This document shows, piece after piece, positions 43,782 to 52,892 of a stretch of DNA of 64,000 nt. The DNA is from Caldimonas manganoxidans ATCC BAA-369. Lineage in GTDB: Bacteria > Pseudomonadota > Gammaproteobacteria > Burkholderiales > Burkholderiaceae_C. Within the stretch, counting starts at the first letter, position 1, and every line of letters begins with the position of its first letter. The DNA lies in contig NZ_KB905932.1 of assembly GCF_000381125.1 (NCBI RefSeq), positions 124,001-188,000 on the forward strand, in the 5' to 3' direction. The notes beneath the pieces were generated by a model. It was not told the origin of the DNA, made no database searches, and saw nothing but the letters and a program-made list of their open reading frames with translations. The translations under genes and the position numbers were made by a program.

Positions 43782-44840
43782 ATGAACCCGCAGGAACAGC
43801 GTCTGCACTACCCGCTGGGGGAACGCCTGCCGCCGCCGGCTGGCAGCCTGGAGGTGGCCCCAGGCTTGCGCTGGGTGCGCATGGGCCTGCCCTTTGCGCT
43901 GGACCACATCAATCTGTGGCTGCTGCGCGACCGGCTCGACGGCCGAGAAGGCTGGACGCTGGTGGACTGCGGCATCGCCAACGAAACGACACGCCAGGCC
44001 TGGGAACGGATCTTCGCCCAGGAGCTCGACGGGCTGCCCGTGCTGCGTGTGATCGTCACGCACATGCACCCCGACCACATCGGCCTGGCCCACTGGCTGA
44101 CCGCGCGTTTTCAGTGCCGAATGTGGATCAGCGCGACGGACTACCATGCCGCACGCGCGGCAAGCCTGCGCGCCGAGGGGCACGGCGGAGAGGCCGCCGC
44201 CGCTTTTTTTGCCAGCCACGGCCTCACCGAACCGGCATCGATCGAACAGGTGCGCCAACGTGGCAATTACTACGCCTCGATGGTGCCGCAGGTCCCCGAG
44301 CAGTTCCGCCGCCTGATGGACGGCCAAGTCCTGCGCATCGGCGATCGCGCTTGGCGATGCATTGCCGGCCATGGCCATGCCCCGGAGCACATCTCGCTGT
44401 ACACCGAAGACGGCGGCCCGATGCTGATTGCCGGAGACATGCTGCTGCCGCGCATCTCCACCAATGTCAGCGTCTTCGACCTCGAACCGGAAGGCAACCC
44501 CCTGCCGCTGTACCTTGCCTCGATCCAAAGCCTGTGCAGCTTGCACGAACACACCTTGGTCCTGCCCTCGCACGGGCGCCCCTTCCTCGGACTGCACGAG
44601 CGGGTGCGGCAGTTGCAGGCGCACCATGCCGAACGCCTGCACGAAGTGATGCAGGCCTGTCGTCAGTCTCCGCGCAGCGCGGCCGACCTGCTGGGCGTCA
44701 TGTTCAAGCGCCCGCTCGATCTGCACCAAACCACGTTTGCCATGGGCGAGGCCCTGGCCCATTTGCACGCCTTGTGGTTCGAGGGCCGCCTGCAGCGCCA
44801 ACGCGCAGACGACGGGGTGTGGCGTTTCGCCACCCCCTGA
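43782..44840 (+). CDS. MBL-fold metallo-hydrolase divergent from liuR
   Basis: A 352-residue metallo-beta-lactamase-fold protein with zinc-binding HMHPDH at residues 94-99, then AGHGHAPEHIS, a conserved IAGDMLLPRIS and LPSHGRPFLGL. A helical C-terminal region (about 280-350) follows. Substrate is unknown. The divergent arrangement with liuR and the shared LiuR-like site suggest it belongs to the same regulon, possibly as an acyl-CoA or lactone hydrolase. Its stop codon directly abuts the convergent dgt stop (44840/44841). Confidence 0.88.
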   Translation: MNPQEQRLHYPLGERLPPPAGSLEVAPGLRWVRMGLPFALDHINLWLLRDRLDGREGWTLVDCGIANETTRQAWERIFAQELDGLPVLRVIVTHMHPDHIGLAHWLTARFQCRMWISATDYHAARAASLRAEGHGGEAAAAFFASHGLTEPASIEQVRQRGNYYASMVPQVPEQFRRLMDGQVLRIGDRAWRCIAGHGHAPEHISLYTEDGGPMLIAGDMLLPRISTNVSVFDLEPEGNPLPLYLASIQSLCSLHEHTLVLPSHGRPFLGLHERVRQLQAHHAERLHEVMQACRQSPRSAADLLGVMFKRPLDLHQTTFAMGEALAHLHALWFEGRLQRQRADDGVWRFATP

Positions 44841-45953
44841 TCAAAACAGTCGCCGCCCCGTCAAGCGCTCGTGCTCGCGGATGGCAAAACGATCGGTCAT
44901 GCCCGCGATATAGTCGGCAATCGCCCGGCGCCCCTTGCGCCCATCGCGCCAGTGATCGGCCGGCATCTCCCGCGGATCTTGCTCATAGGCGGCGAACAAC
45001 TCCCGCACCACTTGCTTGCCGCGTTCGGTGGTCTCCACCACCTGCGGATGGCGATAGAGATTGGCGCGCAAGAAACGCTTCAGTTCATCGCTTTGGGCGC
45101 GCATGGCCGCGCTGAAGCTCACCAACACCGGCAAGGCACGCACTTCGTCCACATCCTTGGGTCGATGGATGGCCAAAGCCGCACGCGTCGCATCGATGAC
45201 GTCATACACCTGGTCCGACAACATCCGGCGGATCGCCTCGGCCAGCACCCGCTTGGCCGGCAGATCAGGATGCTCACGCAACACCGCATGCCGGTAACGT
45301 GCCACCAAGGGCACCTCGTCCAGTTGCTCGAATCGCAACAGCCCCGAGCGCACGCCGTCATCGATGTCGTGCGCGTTGTAAGCGATTTCGTCGGCCAGAT
45401 TGCACAGCTGGGCTTCCAGACTGGGCCGCGTGCCATCCAGAAAACGTCGCCCCACCTCCCCCAAGCGCTGAGCATTCGCGCGCGAGCAATGCTTGAGCAC
45501 GCCTTCGCGGGTCTCGAAACTCAGATTCAAACCATCGAAGCCCGGATAGCGCTCCTCCAGCTCGTCGATCACCCGCAGGCTCTGCAGGTTGTGCTCGAAG
45601 CCACCGTCCTCGCGCATGCATTCGTTCAAGGCGTCTTGCCCAGCATGGCCGAACGGCGTGTGGCCCAGATCATGCGCCAGCGCAATCGCCTCGACCAAAT
45701 CCTCGTGCAGCCCTAGCACCCGGGCGATGGATCGGCCCAATTGGGCCACTTCCAGCGAATGCGTCAGACGGGTGCGAAACAAATCGCCCTCGTGGTTCAG
45801 GAAGACCTGGGTCTTGTAGACCAGACGCCGGAACGCGGTGCTGTGCACGATGCGGTCGCGATCGCGCTGGAACGCGTTGCGAGTCGGCGCATCCGGCTCG
45901 GGATGACGCCGCCCCCGCGAGCGGGCCGGATCGCACGCATAGGGGGCGAGCAT
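44841..45953 (-). CDS. dgt: dGTP triphosphohydrolase (HD-domain)
   Basis: A protein of about 370 residues that cleaves dGTP or other dNTPs to the nucleoside and tripolyphosphate. The HD metal site is visible in FRTRLTHSLEVAQLGRSI and IALAHDLGHTPFGHAGQDAL, with downstream DEIAYNAHDIDDG. It belongs to the short (dgt subfamily type 2) group. I chose the ATG at 45953 because AGGA lies 4 nt upstream; an ATG at 45965, 6 bp after the aroB stop, would add four residues. It is the last gene of the aroK-aroB-dgt block. Confidence 0.93.
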   Translation of the reverse strand: MLAPYACDPARSRGRRHPEPDAPTRNAFQRDRDRIVHSTAFRRLVYKTQVFLNHEGDLFRTRLTHSLEVAQLGRSIARVLGLHEDLVEAIALAHDLGHTPFGHAGQDALNECMREDGGFEHNLQSLRVIDELEERYPGFDGLNLSFETREGVLKHCSRANAQRLGEVGRRFLDGTRPSLEAQLCNLADEIAYNAHDIDDGVRSGLLRFEQLDEVPLVARYRHAVLREHPDLPAKRVLAEAIRRMLSDQVYDVIDATRAALAIHRPKDVDEVRALPVLVSFSAAMRAQSDELKRFLRANLYRHPQVVETTERGKQVVRELFAAYEQDPREMPADHWRDGRKGRRAIADYIAGMTDRFAIREHERLTGRRLF

Positions 45954-45971
45954 GGCGTCCTGCATCGGAGT

Positions 45972-47081
45972 TCAGGCCGTGCAGGCCTCGATCACTTCGG
46001 CCACCAGGGCCTCGGGCACCGCACGCACTGCCGCACGCCCCAGGGCCTCGATGACGACGAAGCGGATCTCCCCGCCTTCGTTCTTCTTGTCCACCCGCAT
46101 CAGCTCGAGGTAACGCGGCACCCCCAAGCCGGGGCCCACCACTGGCAAGCCGGCGCGCTCGATCAGCCCACGCATGCGCTGGACGAAGCCATCGGGCATC
46201 CCGCCCAGGCGGGCCGACAGCTCGCTGGCCATCACCATGCCGCAGCCCACTGCCTCGCCATGCAGCCATTGGCCGTAGCCCAGCCCGGCCTCGATCGCAT
46301 GCCCGAAGGTGTGGCCGAAGTTCAGGATCGCGCGCAAGCCGGACTCCCGCTCGTCCTGCCCCACCACTTGGGCCTTGATCTCACAAGAGCGACGCACTGC
46401 ATAGGCCAGCGCAGCCTTGTCGCGGGCGCGCAAAGCATCGATGTGGGCCTCGATCCAGTCCAGAAATGCCGGGTCGGCGATCGGCCCGTACTTGATCACT
46501 TCGGCCAAGCCGGCCGACAGCTCACGCGCGGGCAGGGTGTCGAGCACATCCAGATCGCACACCACCCGCAGCGGCTGATAGAACGCACCGATCATGTTCT
46601 TGCCGCGCGGGTGGTTGATCGCCGTCTTGCCGCCGACCGAAGAATCCACCTGCGCCAGCAGCGTCGTGGGCACTTGCACGAAGGGCACCCCACGCATGAA
46701 ACAAGCCGCGGCAAAGCCGGTCATGTCGCCGATCACCCCGCCGCCCAGTGCATACAACACCGTTTTGCGATCGCAGCCTGCGGCCAGCAAGGCATCGAAG
46801 ATGCGGTCCAGCGTCGGCCAGTCTTTGTACGCCTCGCCATCGGGCAACACGATCTGGATCACCCGTTCATGCCGAGCCGCCAAGGCGCTGGCCAAACGCT
46901 CGGCATACAAGGGCGCGACCGTCTCGTTGCTGACGATGGCCGCCGTCCGGCTGTGCGGCAGCCCCGCATAGCTGTCCGACGACGCCAGCAGACCGGGGCC
47001 GATCAGGATGGAATAGCTGCGCTCGGCCAGTTCGACCGTCAACGTCTGAAACACCGGGGATACGAGACCGCGTTCTTGCAT
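45972..47081 (-). CDS. aroB: 3-dehydroquinate synthase
   Basis: AroB converts DAHP to 3-dehydroquinate in the shikimate pathway, using NAD+ and a divalent metal. The 369-residue protein shows [17 protein letters not shown], the NAD-binding [33 protein letters not shown], and metal-ligand regions around [23 protein letters not shown] and [11 protein letters not shown]. It is 21 bp downstream of aroK. Its exact N-terminus ([11 protein letters not shown] at 47081) is not certain to within a few residues. Confidence 0.96.
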   Translation of the reverse strand: MQERGLVSPVFQTLTVELAERSYSILIGPGLLASSDSYAGLPHSRTAAIVSNETVAPLYAERLASALAARHERVIQIVLPDGEAYKDWPTLDRIFDALLAAGCDRKTVLYALGGGVIGDMTGFAAACFMRGVPFVQVPTTLLAQVDSSVGGKTAINHPRGKNMIGAFYQPLRVVCDLDVLDTLPARELSAGLAEVIKYGPIADPAFLDWIEAHIDALRARDKAALAYAVRRSCEIKAQVVGQDERESGLRAILNFGHTFGHAIEAGLGYGQWLHGEAVGCGMVMASELSARLGGMPDGFVQRMRGLIERAGLPVVGPGLGVPRYLELMRVDKKNEGGEIRFVVIEALGRAAVRAVPEALVAEVIEACTA

Positions 47082-47102
47082 GCGCCGCAGTGTAGTGGAT
47101 CG

Positions 47103-47681
47103 TCAAGCGCCCTCGGCCGACAAGGGCCACCGGCCGCTCAACTCCAGCTGCGTGGCAATGGTTTGGGTCAACAGGGCCACCGAGGGCCGCCCCGTCTCCA
47201 CCGAGAAATGCGCCACCTCGCGGTACAACGGGTCACGCACCCGGTACAGTTCGCGCAACTTGGCCAAGGGATTGGCCACCTGCAGCAAAGGCCGTTGACG
47301 GTCATGGCGCAAGCGACGCGCCAAGTCCTCTGGCGAGGACCGCAGGTACACCACCGTGGCCCCTTGCGACAAAAGCCGCCGATTGTCTGCACGCAGCACG
47401 ATGCCGCCACCGGTGGCCAGCACACCGCCACGAGGCTCGGCCAAAAGCTCGCGCAAGATATCGTGCTCGATCTGTCGAAACCGGTCTTCGCCTTCGCGTT
47501 CGAAAAAAGCCCGGATGGTCTCGCCCAAGCGCTTTTCGATCAACACATCGGTATCGATGAAATCAGCGCCCAAGCGCCGCGCCAGCTGGCGCCCAATGGT
47601 GGACTTGCCACTGCCGGGCAAGCCCACCAGGGCCACCGGCCTGGGCACGGTGGATTCGACAGAGCCTGGTCTTGTCTGCAA
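47103..47681 (-). CDS. aroK: Shikimate kinase
   Basis: A 192-residue P-loop kinase that phosphorylates shikimate. Walker A is GLPGSGKST at about residues 20-28, the shikimate-binding Asp is in FIDTDVLIEK, GGGIVLRADNRRLL holds the GGG motif, and the lid is RPLLQ. It directly precedes aroB, the common proteobacterial pair, and follows the lipoprotein gene downstream of the pil operon by 46 bp, so expression from the pilus promoter region is possible. Confidence 0.96.
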   Translation of the reverse strand: MQTRPGSVESTVPRPVALVGLPGSGKSTIGRQLARRLGADFIDTDVLIEKRLGETIRAFFEREGEDRFRQIEHDILRELLAEPRGGVLATGGGIVLRADNRRLLSQGATVVYLRSSPEDLARRLRHDRQRPLLQVANPLAKLRELYRVRDPLYREVAHFSVETGRPSVALLTQTIATQLELSGRWPLSAEGA

Positions 47682-47727
47682 TGGTCAGGCAACCGTGGAA
47701 CGGTGGCGACTCGGCATCACCGCGGCC

Positions 47728-48804
47728 TCAAGGCAGCGTCACTGTCACCAGATTGCTTTCGAAAGTACCAAACTTGGCGACGACCGTCGCTGAAGCCCCC
47801 GAACAAGAAGTGCCCGAACCAACGAGACGATGCACCGTTGGGTAGACATCCCCATTGCTCACTTGCGCCGGAGACACGGAAATCGTGCACCCACTGGGCG
47901 CCCCCTGCACGGACAGGGTCGTCCCAGCAGGCGCAGCAGTGCGGTTGGTCCCAAAGTCCGAGTACAAACGAACTTCCGCCGGCGCGCCGGTGGCCTCCAG
48001 CCCCATAAAACGTGGATCCGACACCGGAAGCACGATGCGCGTGCGAATGATTGAGCGGCCCCACACCCCATCACACGTATCAGGAACAGACCGCGGAATG
48101 GAGTTGCTGTTCAGATAGTTGGGATATGCCGTCGGGAAAGAACAGGCCACCGTCCCGATACCCAAAGAACCCGAGGCCGTCGCGCCAAGGTTGAGCTCAT
48201 CGAACCCGGATTCGTAAGCTTCGCTTTCATTGTCATCGCGGAACAATCGACCCGCATCCCAGAAAGGTTCGCCAGAGTCGTAGCGACCGTTGCCATTCAC
48301 ATCGACATAGGCCTCTTCGCCATCCAACCAGGCCAGGATCGTCACGAAACCATCGGCAGGCCGCCGGTTCTGCGTCGCAAAGGTCACGCTGCATGCGCTG
48401 ATGTTCGCGCTCGTTCCTGTCACCCCAGACAAGGTACAGGACGTCTGGATCTGACCGCCTTCGGTGGAAAACTGCACCCGCGTGCCTTCTGGCACCGGGT
48501 TGCCTGCGGTATCGGTCACACGGACGGAAATCGTTGTCTCATCACCATCGATCGACCAGTCCAACGCGTACTTTTCCGCCGAAATCGACAACGATTTTTG
48601 CGTGGGGACGTTGGTGCTGACATCCGAAATCCCTCCGCCAGAGGAGCTTCCGCCGCTACCCGATCCCGAGCCGGATCCGGACCCCGAGCCTCCACCATAC
48701 AAAGGATCCCCTGCGCTTCCTCCTCCGCCGCCACAGGCCCCCAGCACCATCGCCGCGGCGACGATCGCCCCCACATCCCTCAATCGTTTTGCGATACCAG
48801 CCAT
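47728..48804 (-). CDS. Predicted outer-envelope lipoprotein with Gly/Ser linker and Ig-like region
   Basis: A protein of about 358 residues. The chosen ATG at 48804 has AAAGG 7 nt upstream; an ATG at 48840 is the alternative. A lipobox ends at Cys24 (AMVLGAC). A Gly-rich segment (GGGGGSAGDPLYGGG) and a GSGSGS repeat tract follow as a flexible tether. The body is beta-rich with an Ig/invasin-like stretch (ISVRVTDTAGNPVPEGTRVQ) and an acidic DVNGNGRYDSGEP motif that resembles a calcium loop. Several cysteine pairs suggest disulfides. It lies 69 bp after pilQ on the same strand. I do not recognise a named family; a pilus- or surface-associated role is inferred from position only. Confidence 0.8.
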   Translation of the reverse strand: MAGIAKRLRDVGAIVAAAMVLGACGGGGGSAGDPLYGGGSGSGSGSGSGSGGSSSGGGISDVSTNVPTQKSLSISAEKYALDWSIDGDETTISVRVTDTAGNPVPEGTRVQFSTEGGQIQTSCTLSGVTGTSANISACSVTFATQNRRPADGFVTILAWLDGEEAYVDVNGNGRYDSGEPFWDAGRLFRDDNESEAYESGFDELNLGATASGSLGIGTVACSFPTAYPNYLNSNSIPRSVPDTCDGVWGRSIIRTRIVLPVSDPRFMGLEATGAPAEVRLYSDFGTNRTAAPAGTTLSVQGAPSGCTISVSPAQVSNGDVYPTVHRLVGSGTSCSGASATVVAKFGTFESNLVTVTLP

Positions 48805-48873
48805 TGAAAGACCTTTGAATGTATTTGCCTCAGCCGACATGCGTGTGTGCGGTCAACACGCGCCAGCGCGCCC

Positions 48874-51045
48874 TCACTGCACCCCGCCGCGCTCGGAGAC
48901 GATGCGCGGGGTGAGGAAGACCAACAACTCGGTTTTCTCGCGAGACGTGCCGCGCTGCTTGAACAGGTGGCCCAACACCGGGATGTCTCCCAGCAAGGGC
49001 ACCTTGCTGACGTCCTCACGCTCGCTCATCGTGAAGATGCCGCCGATCACGACCGTGCCGCCGTTTTCCACCAGCACTTGGGTCTTCACATGCTTGGTGT
49101 CGATCGCATAGCCGCCGGGCGTCAGGATGCCCGGGGTGTCTTTGTTGACGTCTACATCCAGGATGATGCCGCCTTCGGGCGTGATCTGCGGTTTGACCTC
49201 GAGCTTGAGGCTGGCCTTGCGGAATTCCACGCTGGTAGCACCGCTGGAGGTGGCGTTCTGATAGGGCAGCTCGGTGCCCTGCTCGATCAGCGCGGTCACC
49301 TGGTCGGCCGTGATGACGCGCGGGCTGGACACGACGCGACCGCGCCCATCGGCTTCCAGGGCCGAAATCTCCAGATTGAGAAAACGGTTGGCCGTGGAGC
49401 TGAACAAAGACAGCGCCAGCGACGCCGGATTGGCCCCATCGATGGACTGCGCCGGCAGGTTCACGAAATAGCTGTTCGGGATGTAGCTTCCCCCGGTGAC
49501 GGCGGTTTGCAGGGTTTGCTCGCCGATGCCGAGGTAGGTGCCGCCGATGCCGATGCGGTTGTTGCCCCCCAGGCTCCAGCCCGGCGTGCCGCCCCGGATC
49601 CCGCGCAAGTCGGTCGCGCCCAGCTTCACCCCCAACTGGCGGCCAAAGCTGTCATCGGCCTCGACGATGCGCGCCTCGATCATGACCTGCCGCACTGGAA
49701 TGTCGATCTTGCTGATGAGCTGTTGCACTTCTTCCAGCTTGGAGGCGATGTCCGTGATGAACAGCTGGTTGGTGCGCGGCTCGGCTATGACGCTGCCGCG
49801 CGGCGTGAGGATGCGCATGCCGCCAGCGCCACCGCCCGGCGCCCCGGGCACACCGGCCCCACCGCCGGAGCCGACCAAGCTGCGCACCACGTCGGTGGCC
49901 TTGGCATAGTTGAGCTGGAAGGACTGGGTGCGCAAGGGTTCGAGCTGGGCGATCTGGGCCTTGGCCTCCAGTTCGAGCTTCTCTTTGGCCGCGATTTCAT
50001 CTTTGGGCGCCACCCACAGCACGTTGCCAGTCTTGCGGTAGCCCAGTCCCTTGGCCTGCAAAATGATTTCCAGGGCCTGATCCCAGGGCACGTCGCGCAA
50101 GCGCAGCGTGACATTGCCGGTCACGGAGTCGCTGGTCACGACGTTGAAGTTGGTGAAATCGGCGATCACCTGCAACAGTGAACGCACCTCGATGTTCTGG
50201 AAGTTCAGCGAGAGCTTCTCGCCCTGGAAGCTGGGGCCTTGCACCAGACGGTTGGGATCTTCCTTCTGCGGCCGCACCTCCAGCACGAACTGATTGTCGG
50301 TTTGGTAGGCGCTGTGCTCCCAGTTGCCGAACGGCTGGACGACCATCCGCACCATGTCACCGACTTGCGTGGCGGTGACCGTCTGCACCGGGGTGCCAAA
50401 ATCGGTCACGTCCAAGCGACGGCGCAAGCTGTCGGGCAGGCTCGTGCGCGGGAACTCCACGACCAGGTTCGCACCTTGCTGCCGAATGTCCACGCCGACC
50501 TGGGTGCTGGGCAAATCGACCACCACGCGACCCGCACCTGCGGCACCGCGGCGGAAATCAATGCCGCGCAAGGCCTGCACGGTCTCGTTGGCGCTGGGGG
50601 CGAAATGCACGGTGCTGCCTGCGGCAGCGGCCGCCTGCGCGGTGTTTTCCAGCACCAGCAGCAAAGCATTGCCTTGGAGCTGCGCGGTGTAGCTGGCCGG
50701 CTGCTTCAGGTTGAGCACGATGCGGGTGCGCTCGCCCGACTGGGCCACGACCGCCGAGCGCACATTGCCCTGATTGATGTCCAGGTTGGAGCGCGGCAGC
50801 TCACTGGAGACGCCCGGCAGGTCGATGGCGATGCGCGGCGGGGTCTGCACGGTAAAGCCATTGGGCACGGCCTGCAGCGGTTGGGACAACTCGATGCGCA
50901 CGACTTCGGCGCCCGCACTCTGGCTGGCGCTGATCGAGCGGATGGCCGCCTGGGCCAAGGCCAACACCGGTGCCACGAACAAGACCAGCCCCAGGGCGCC
51001 GATGCGCAGGTTCTTCCTCTTGGTGTGTTGCTGCATGGTTCTCAT
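48874..51045 (-). CDS. pilQ: Type IV pilus secretin PilQ
   Basis: PilQ forms the outer-membrane channel for the type IV pilus. The 723-residue precursor has a signal peptide (KNLRIGALGLVLFVAPVLAL then AQA), two AMIN-type peptidoglycan-binding regions in the N-terminal third, a secretin N domain (LNFQNIEVRSLLQVIADFTN) and the secretin core (VMIEARIVEADDSFGRQLGV, EVKPQITPEGGIILDVDVNK). The ATG at 51045 has AGGAGA 7 nt upstream and overlaps the pilP stop (ATGA). A Gly/Pro-rich loop lies in the middle. It is the last structural gene of the pilMNOPQ operon. Confidence 0.97.
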   Translation of the reverse strand: MRTMQQHTKRKNLRIGALGLVLFVAPVLALAQAAIRSISASQSAGAEVVRIELSQPLQAVPNGFTVQTPPRIAIDLPGVSSELPRSNLDINQGNVRSAVVAQSGERTRIVLNLKQPASYTAQLQGNALLLVLENTAQAAAAAGSTVHFAPSANETVQALRGIDFRRGAAGAGRVVVDLPSTQVGVDIRQQGANLVVEFPRTSLPDSLRRRLDVTDFGTPVQTVTATQVGDMVRMVVQPFGNWEHSAYQTDNQFVLEVRPQKEDPNRLVQGPSFQGEKLSLNFQNIEVRSLLQVIADFTNFNVVTSDSVTGNVTLRLRDVPWDQALEIILQAKGLGYRKTGNVLWVAPKDEIAAKEKLELEAKAQIAQLEPLRTQSFQLNYAKATDVVRSLVGSGGGAGVPGAPGGGAGGMRILTPRGSVIAEPRTNQLFITDIASKLEEVQQLISKIDIPVRQVMIEARIVEADDSFGRQLGVKLGATDLRGIRGGTPGWSLGGNNRIGIGGTYLGIGEQTLQTAVTGGSYIPNSYFVNLPAQSIDGANPASLALSLFSSTANRFLNLEISALEADGRGRVVSSPRVITADQVTALIEQGTELPYQNATSSGATSVEFRKASLKLEVKPQITPEGGIILDVDVNKDTPGILTPGGYAIDTKHVKTQVLVENGGTVVIGGIFTMSEREDVSKVPLLGDIPVLGHLFKQRGTSREKTELLVFLTPRIVSERGGVQ

Positions 51046-51584
51046 TGGGTCTTCTCCTGAAGCTGCAGGCTGCTGGTGCGCTCGATCCACTCACCAGCGG
51101 CGTCCTGAACGATCTCCCGGAGAGAAACCTCCGTCTCGGTGATACGGGTGATGCGGCCGTAGTTTTGCCCCAGGTAGTCGCCCACCTTGACCTGGTAGAG
51201 CAGGTTGTCCACGCGCAGCAAGGCGTACTGGCGCCCCTGACGGGACACACTGCCGACCATGGTCATGCTGTCCAGGGGATAGGCCTCGAGCGGTTCGCGC
51301 CGCCGGTTGAGCTCGGCAGCAATCAGCGAGTTGGGTTGGCGGGCCTCCTGCTTGAGCGCCACGGACAGCTTCTGGACGCTGAAGGGATCGACCCCGTCGG
51401 CGGCCACATAGGCCTGAGGGTTGAAGGTCTTGGGGGGATCCAGCGGAACGACGCGGGGCTGCACCTCGCGCTTTTGCTGCTCCATCCACGCCTGCAACTC
51501 ATCCTGCGGCCCGCCGCAGCCCGACAGGGCAGCCAGTGCGGCCACCACGGGCACGGCGCGCGACATCATCGACCGGAAGATCAT
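51042..51584 (-). CDS. pilP: Type IV pilus inner-membrane lipoprotein PilP
   Basis: A 180-residue lipoprotein with lipobox LSGC ending at Cys23. It contains the PilP beta-domain (MVGSVSRQGRQYALLRVDNL, YQVKVGDYLGQNYGRITRIT) that contacts PilQ and links it to PilNO. Start and stop overlap pilO and pilQ by four bases each, indicating coupled translation and fixed stoichiometry. Confidence 0.95.
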   Translation of the reverse strand: MIFRSMMSRAVPVVAALAALSGCGGPQDELQAWMEQQKREVQPRVVPLDPPKTFNPQAYVAADGVDPFSVQKLSVALKQEARQPNSLIAAELNRRREPLEAYPLDSMTMVGSVSRQGRQYALLRVDNLLYQVKVGDYLGQNYGRITRITETEVSLREIVQDAAGEWIERTSSLQLQEKTQ

Positions 51585-52267
51585 TTCTTGCCCCCCTGCT
51601 TGGCAGCCTCGGCCTTGGCCTTGCGCTGTGCTTCGATCTCCGACGGATCCAGATAGCGGTAGGTGCGCGCCGTCGCTTCCATGGCCAGCGCCCCGCTGGC
51701 ATCGCCAGCCTTGGGCACGGCCACGTTGAGGCCGTGCAAGGTCACGATACGCGAGAGATTGGCGATGTCGGCCGTGAAGGCGCCGATGTCATGGTAGCGA
51801 CCGGTCACGCGGATCGCGATGGGCAGTTCGGCGTAATAGTCCTTGACGACCACTTGGCCAGGACGGAACAACTCGAACTGCAAGGCCCGACCCAGACCGG
51901 CCTGGTTGATGTCCGACAGCAAGGCGTCCATCTCGGCCTTGCCCGGCAGTTGCTTCTCGAGCTGGGTGACGTATTCCTGCACCTGCAGGCGCTGCTTGCG
52001 CAGCTCGCCCAGGTTGACCGCCTGGGCCAGCTTGCTGCGGTAGGTCTGTTTCAATTCGGGCTCGCGGTTGCGCTCGGCCTCCAGCAGGTCGGATTCGCCC
52101 GTCAGCACCAGAAACCACCCCAGCACCACCACGGCGACGGCCGCCAGCAGCCACACGGTCACCTGCGGGAGGATGGGCCACTGGCCGGGCTCGTTCGGAT
52201 CCAGCCCCCGGAACTGCGAGGCGATCTCGTCCGACAGCTCGCTCAAATTGAGGTTTGCTTTGGCCAT
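51581..52267 (-). CDS. pilO: Type IV pilus assembly protein PilO
   Basis: A 228-residue bitopic protein with a cytoplasmic N-terminus, one transmembrane helix (VTVWLLAAVAVVVLGWFLVL), a periplasmic coiled coil and a ferredoxin-like domain (VVVKDYYAELPIAIRVTGRY). It heterodimerises with PilN to form the alignment complex between PilM and PilQ. The start at 52267 is 10 bp after the pilN stop and its stop overlaps pilP. Confidence 0.95.
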   Translation of the reverse strand: MAKANLNLSELSDEIASQFRGLDPNEPGQWPILPQVTVWLLAAVAVVVLGWFLVLTGESDLLEAERNREPELKQTYRSKLAQAVNLGELRKQRLQVQEYVTQLEKQLPGKAEMDALLSDINQAGLGRALQFELFRPGQVVVKDYYAELPIAIRVTGRYHDIGAFTADIANLSRIVTLHGLNVAVPKAGDASGALAMEATARTYRYLDPSEIEAQRKAKAEAAKQGGKK

Positions 52268-52277
52268 GACGTCTTCC

Positions 52278-52892
52278 TCAAGAAGGCGAACCCACCGGCG
52301 CGCTGGCCGCCGCAGCCGGCGCCGAAGCATCCTGCGGACGCTTGAGCGACACGCGCATCGAAAATTCGAAGAGCCGGCGCTGTTCGCGCCCATCGGTGCG
52401 CACGTTGGCCGCCTTGATCTCGATGAGCTCGGGACGCTCCAGCCACGTGGAGTTGTAAGCCGTGTTGCGCAACATCTCGGACACGCGCTCGTTGGTCTGA
52501 GCCACCCCGTTGATGGACACGGCCTGCCCATCTTGTCGGATGGCCGTCAGGTACACGCCTTCGGGCGTTTGGCGCACCAACTCGTTGAGCAGGTGCACGG
52601 GCATGTTGCGATCGGTCTGCAAATCCTCCACGGCCCGCTGCCGCGCCTTGAGCGCTTCGATCTCCGCGCGCAGGTTGGCAATGTCTTTGATCTGCTCGTC
52701 GAGCTTGGCGATTTCCTGCTGCAAGAAGGCGTTGCGCTCTTGCTGGGTGGAGATCATTTGTTGCAGCACGGCATACCACAGTGCCACGATGAGCGCCCCG
52801 CCCAAGGCCGAGAAGCCCAGAACGGCAAAAAAGGCTTGCTTGCGGCGGCGGCGTTTTTCTTCCCGGTGGGGAAGCAGGTTGATGAGGATCAT
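52278..52892 (-). CDS. pilN: Type IV pilus assembly protein PilN
   Basis: A 204-residue protein with the conserved N-terminal MILINLLPHREEKR, which binds PilM in the cytoplasm. A transmembrane helix (AFFAVLGFSALGGALIVALW), a coiled coil and a periplasmic domain follow. The ATG at 52892 overlaps the pilM stop by four bases. The C-terminus is an Ala/Pro-rich tail. The order pilM-N-O-P-Q is the canonical one. Confidence 0.95.
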   Translation of the reverse strand: MILINLLPHREEKRRRRKQAFFAVLGFSALGGALIVALWYAVLQQMISTQQERNAFLQQEIAKLDEQIKDIANLRAEIEALKARQRAVEDLQTDRNMPVHLLNELVRQTPEGVYLTAIRQDGQAVSINGVAQTNERVSEMLRNTAYNSTWLERPELIEIKAANVRTDGREQRRLFEFSMRVSLKRPQDASAPAAAASAPVGSPS

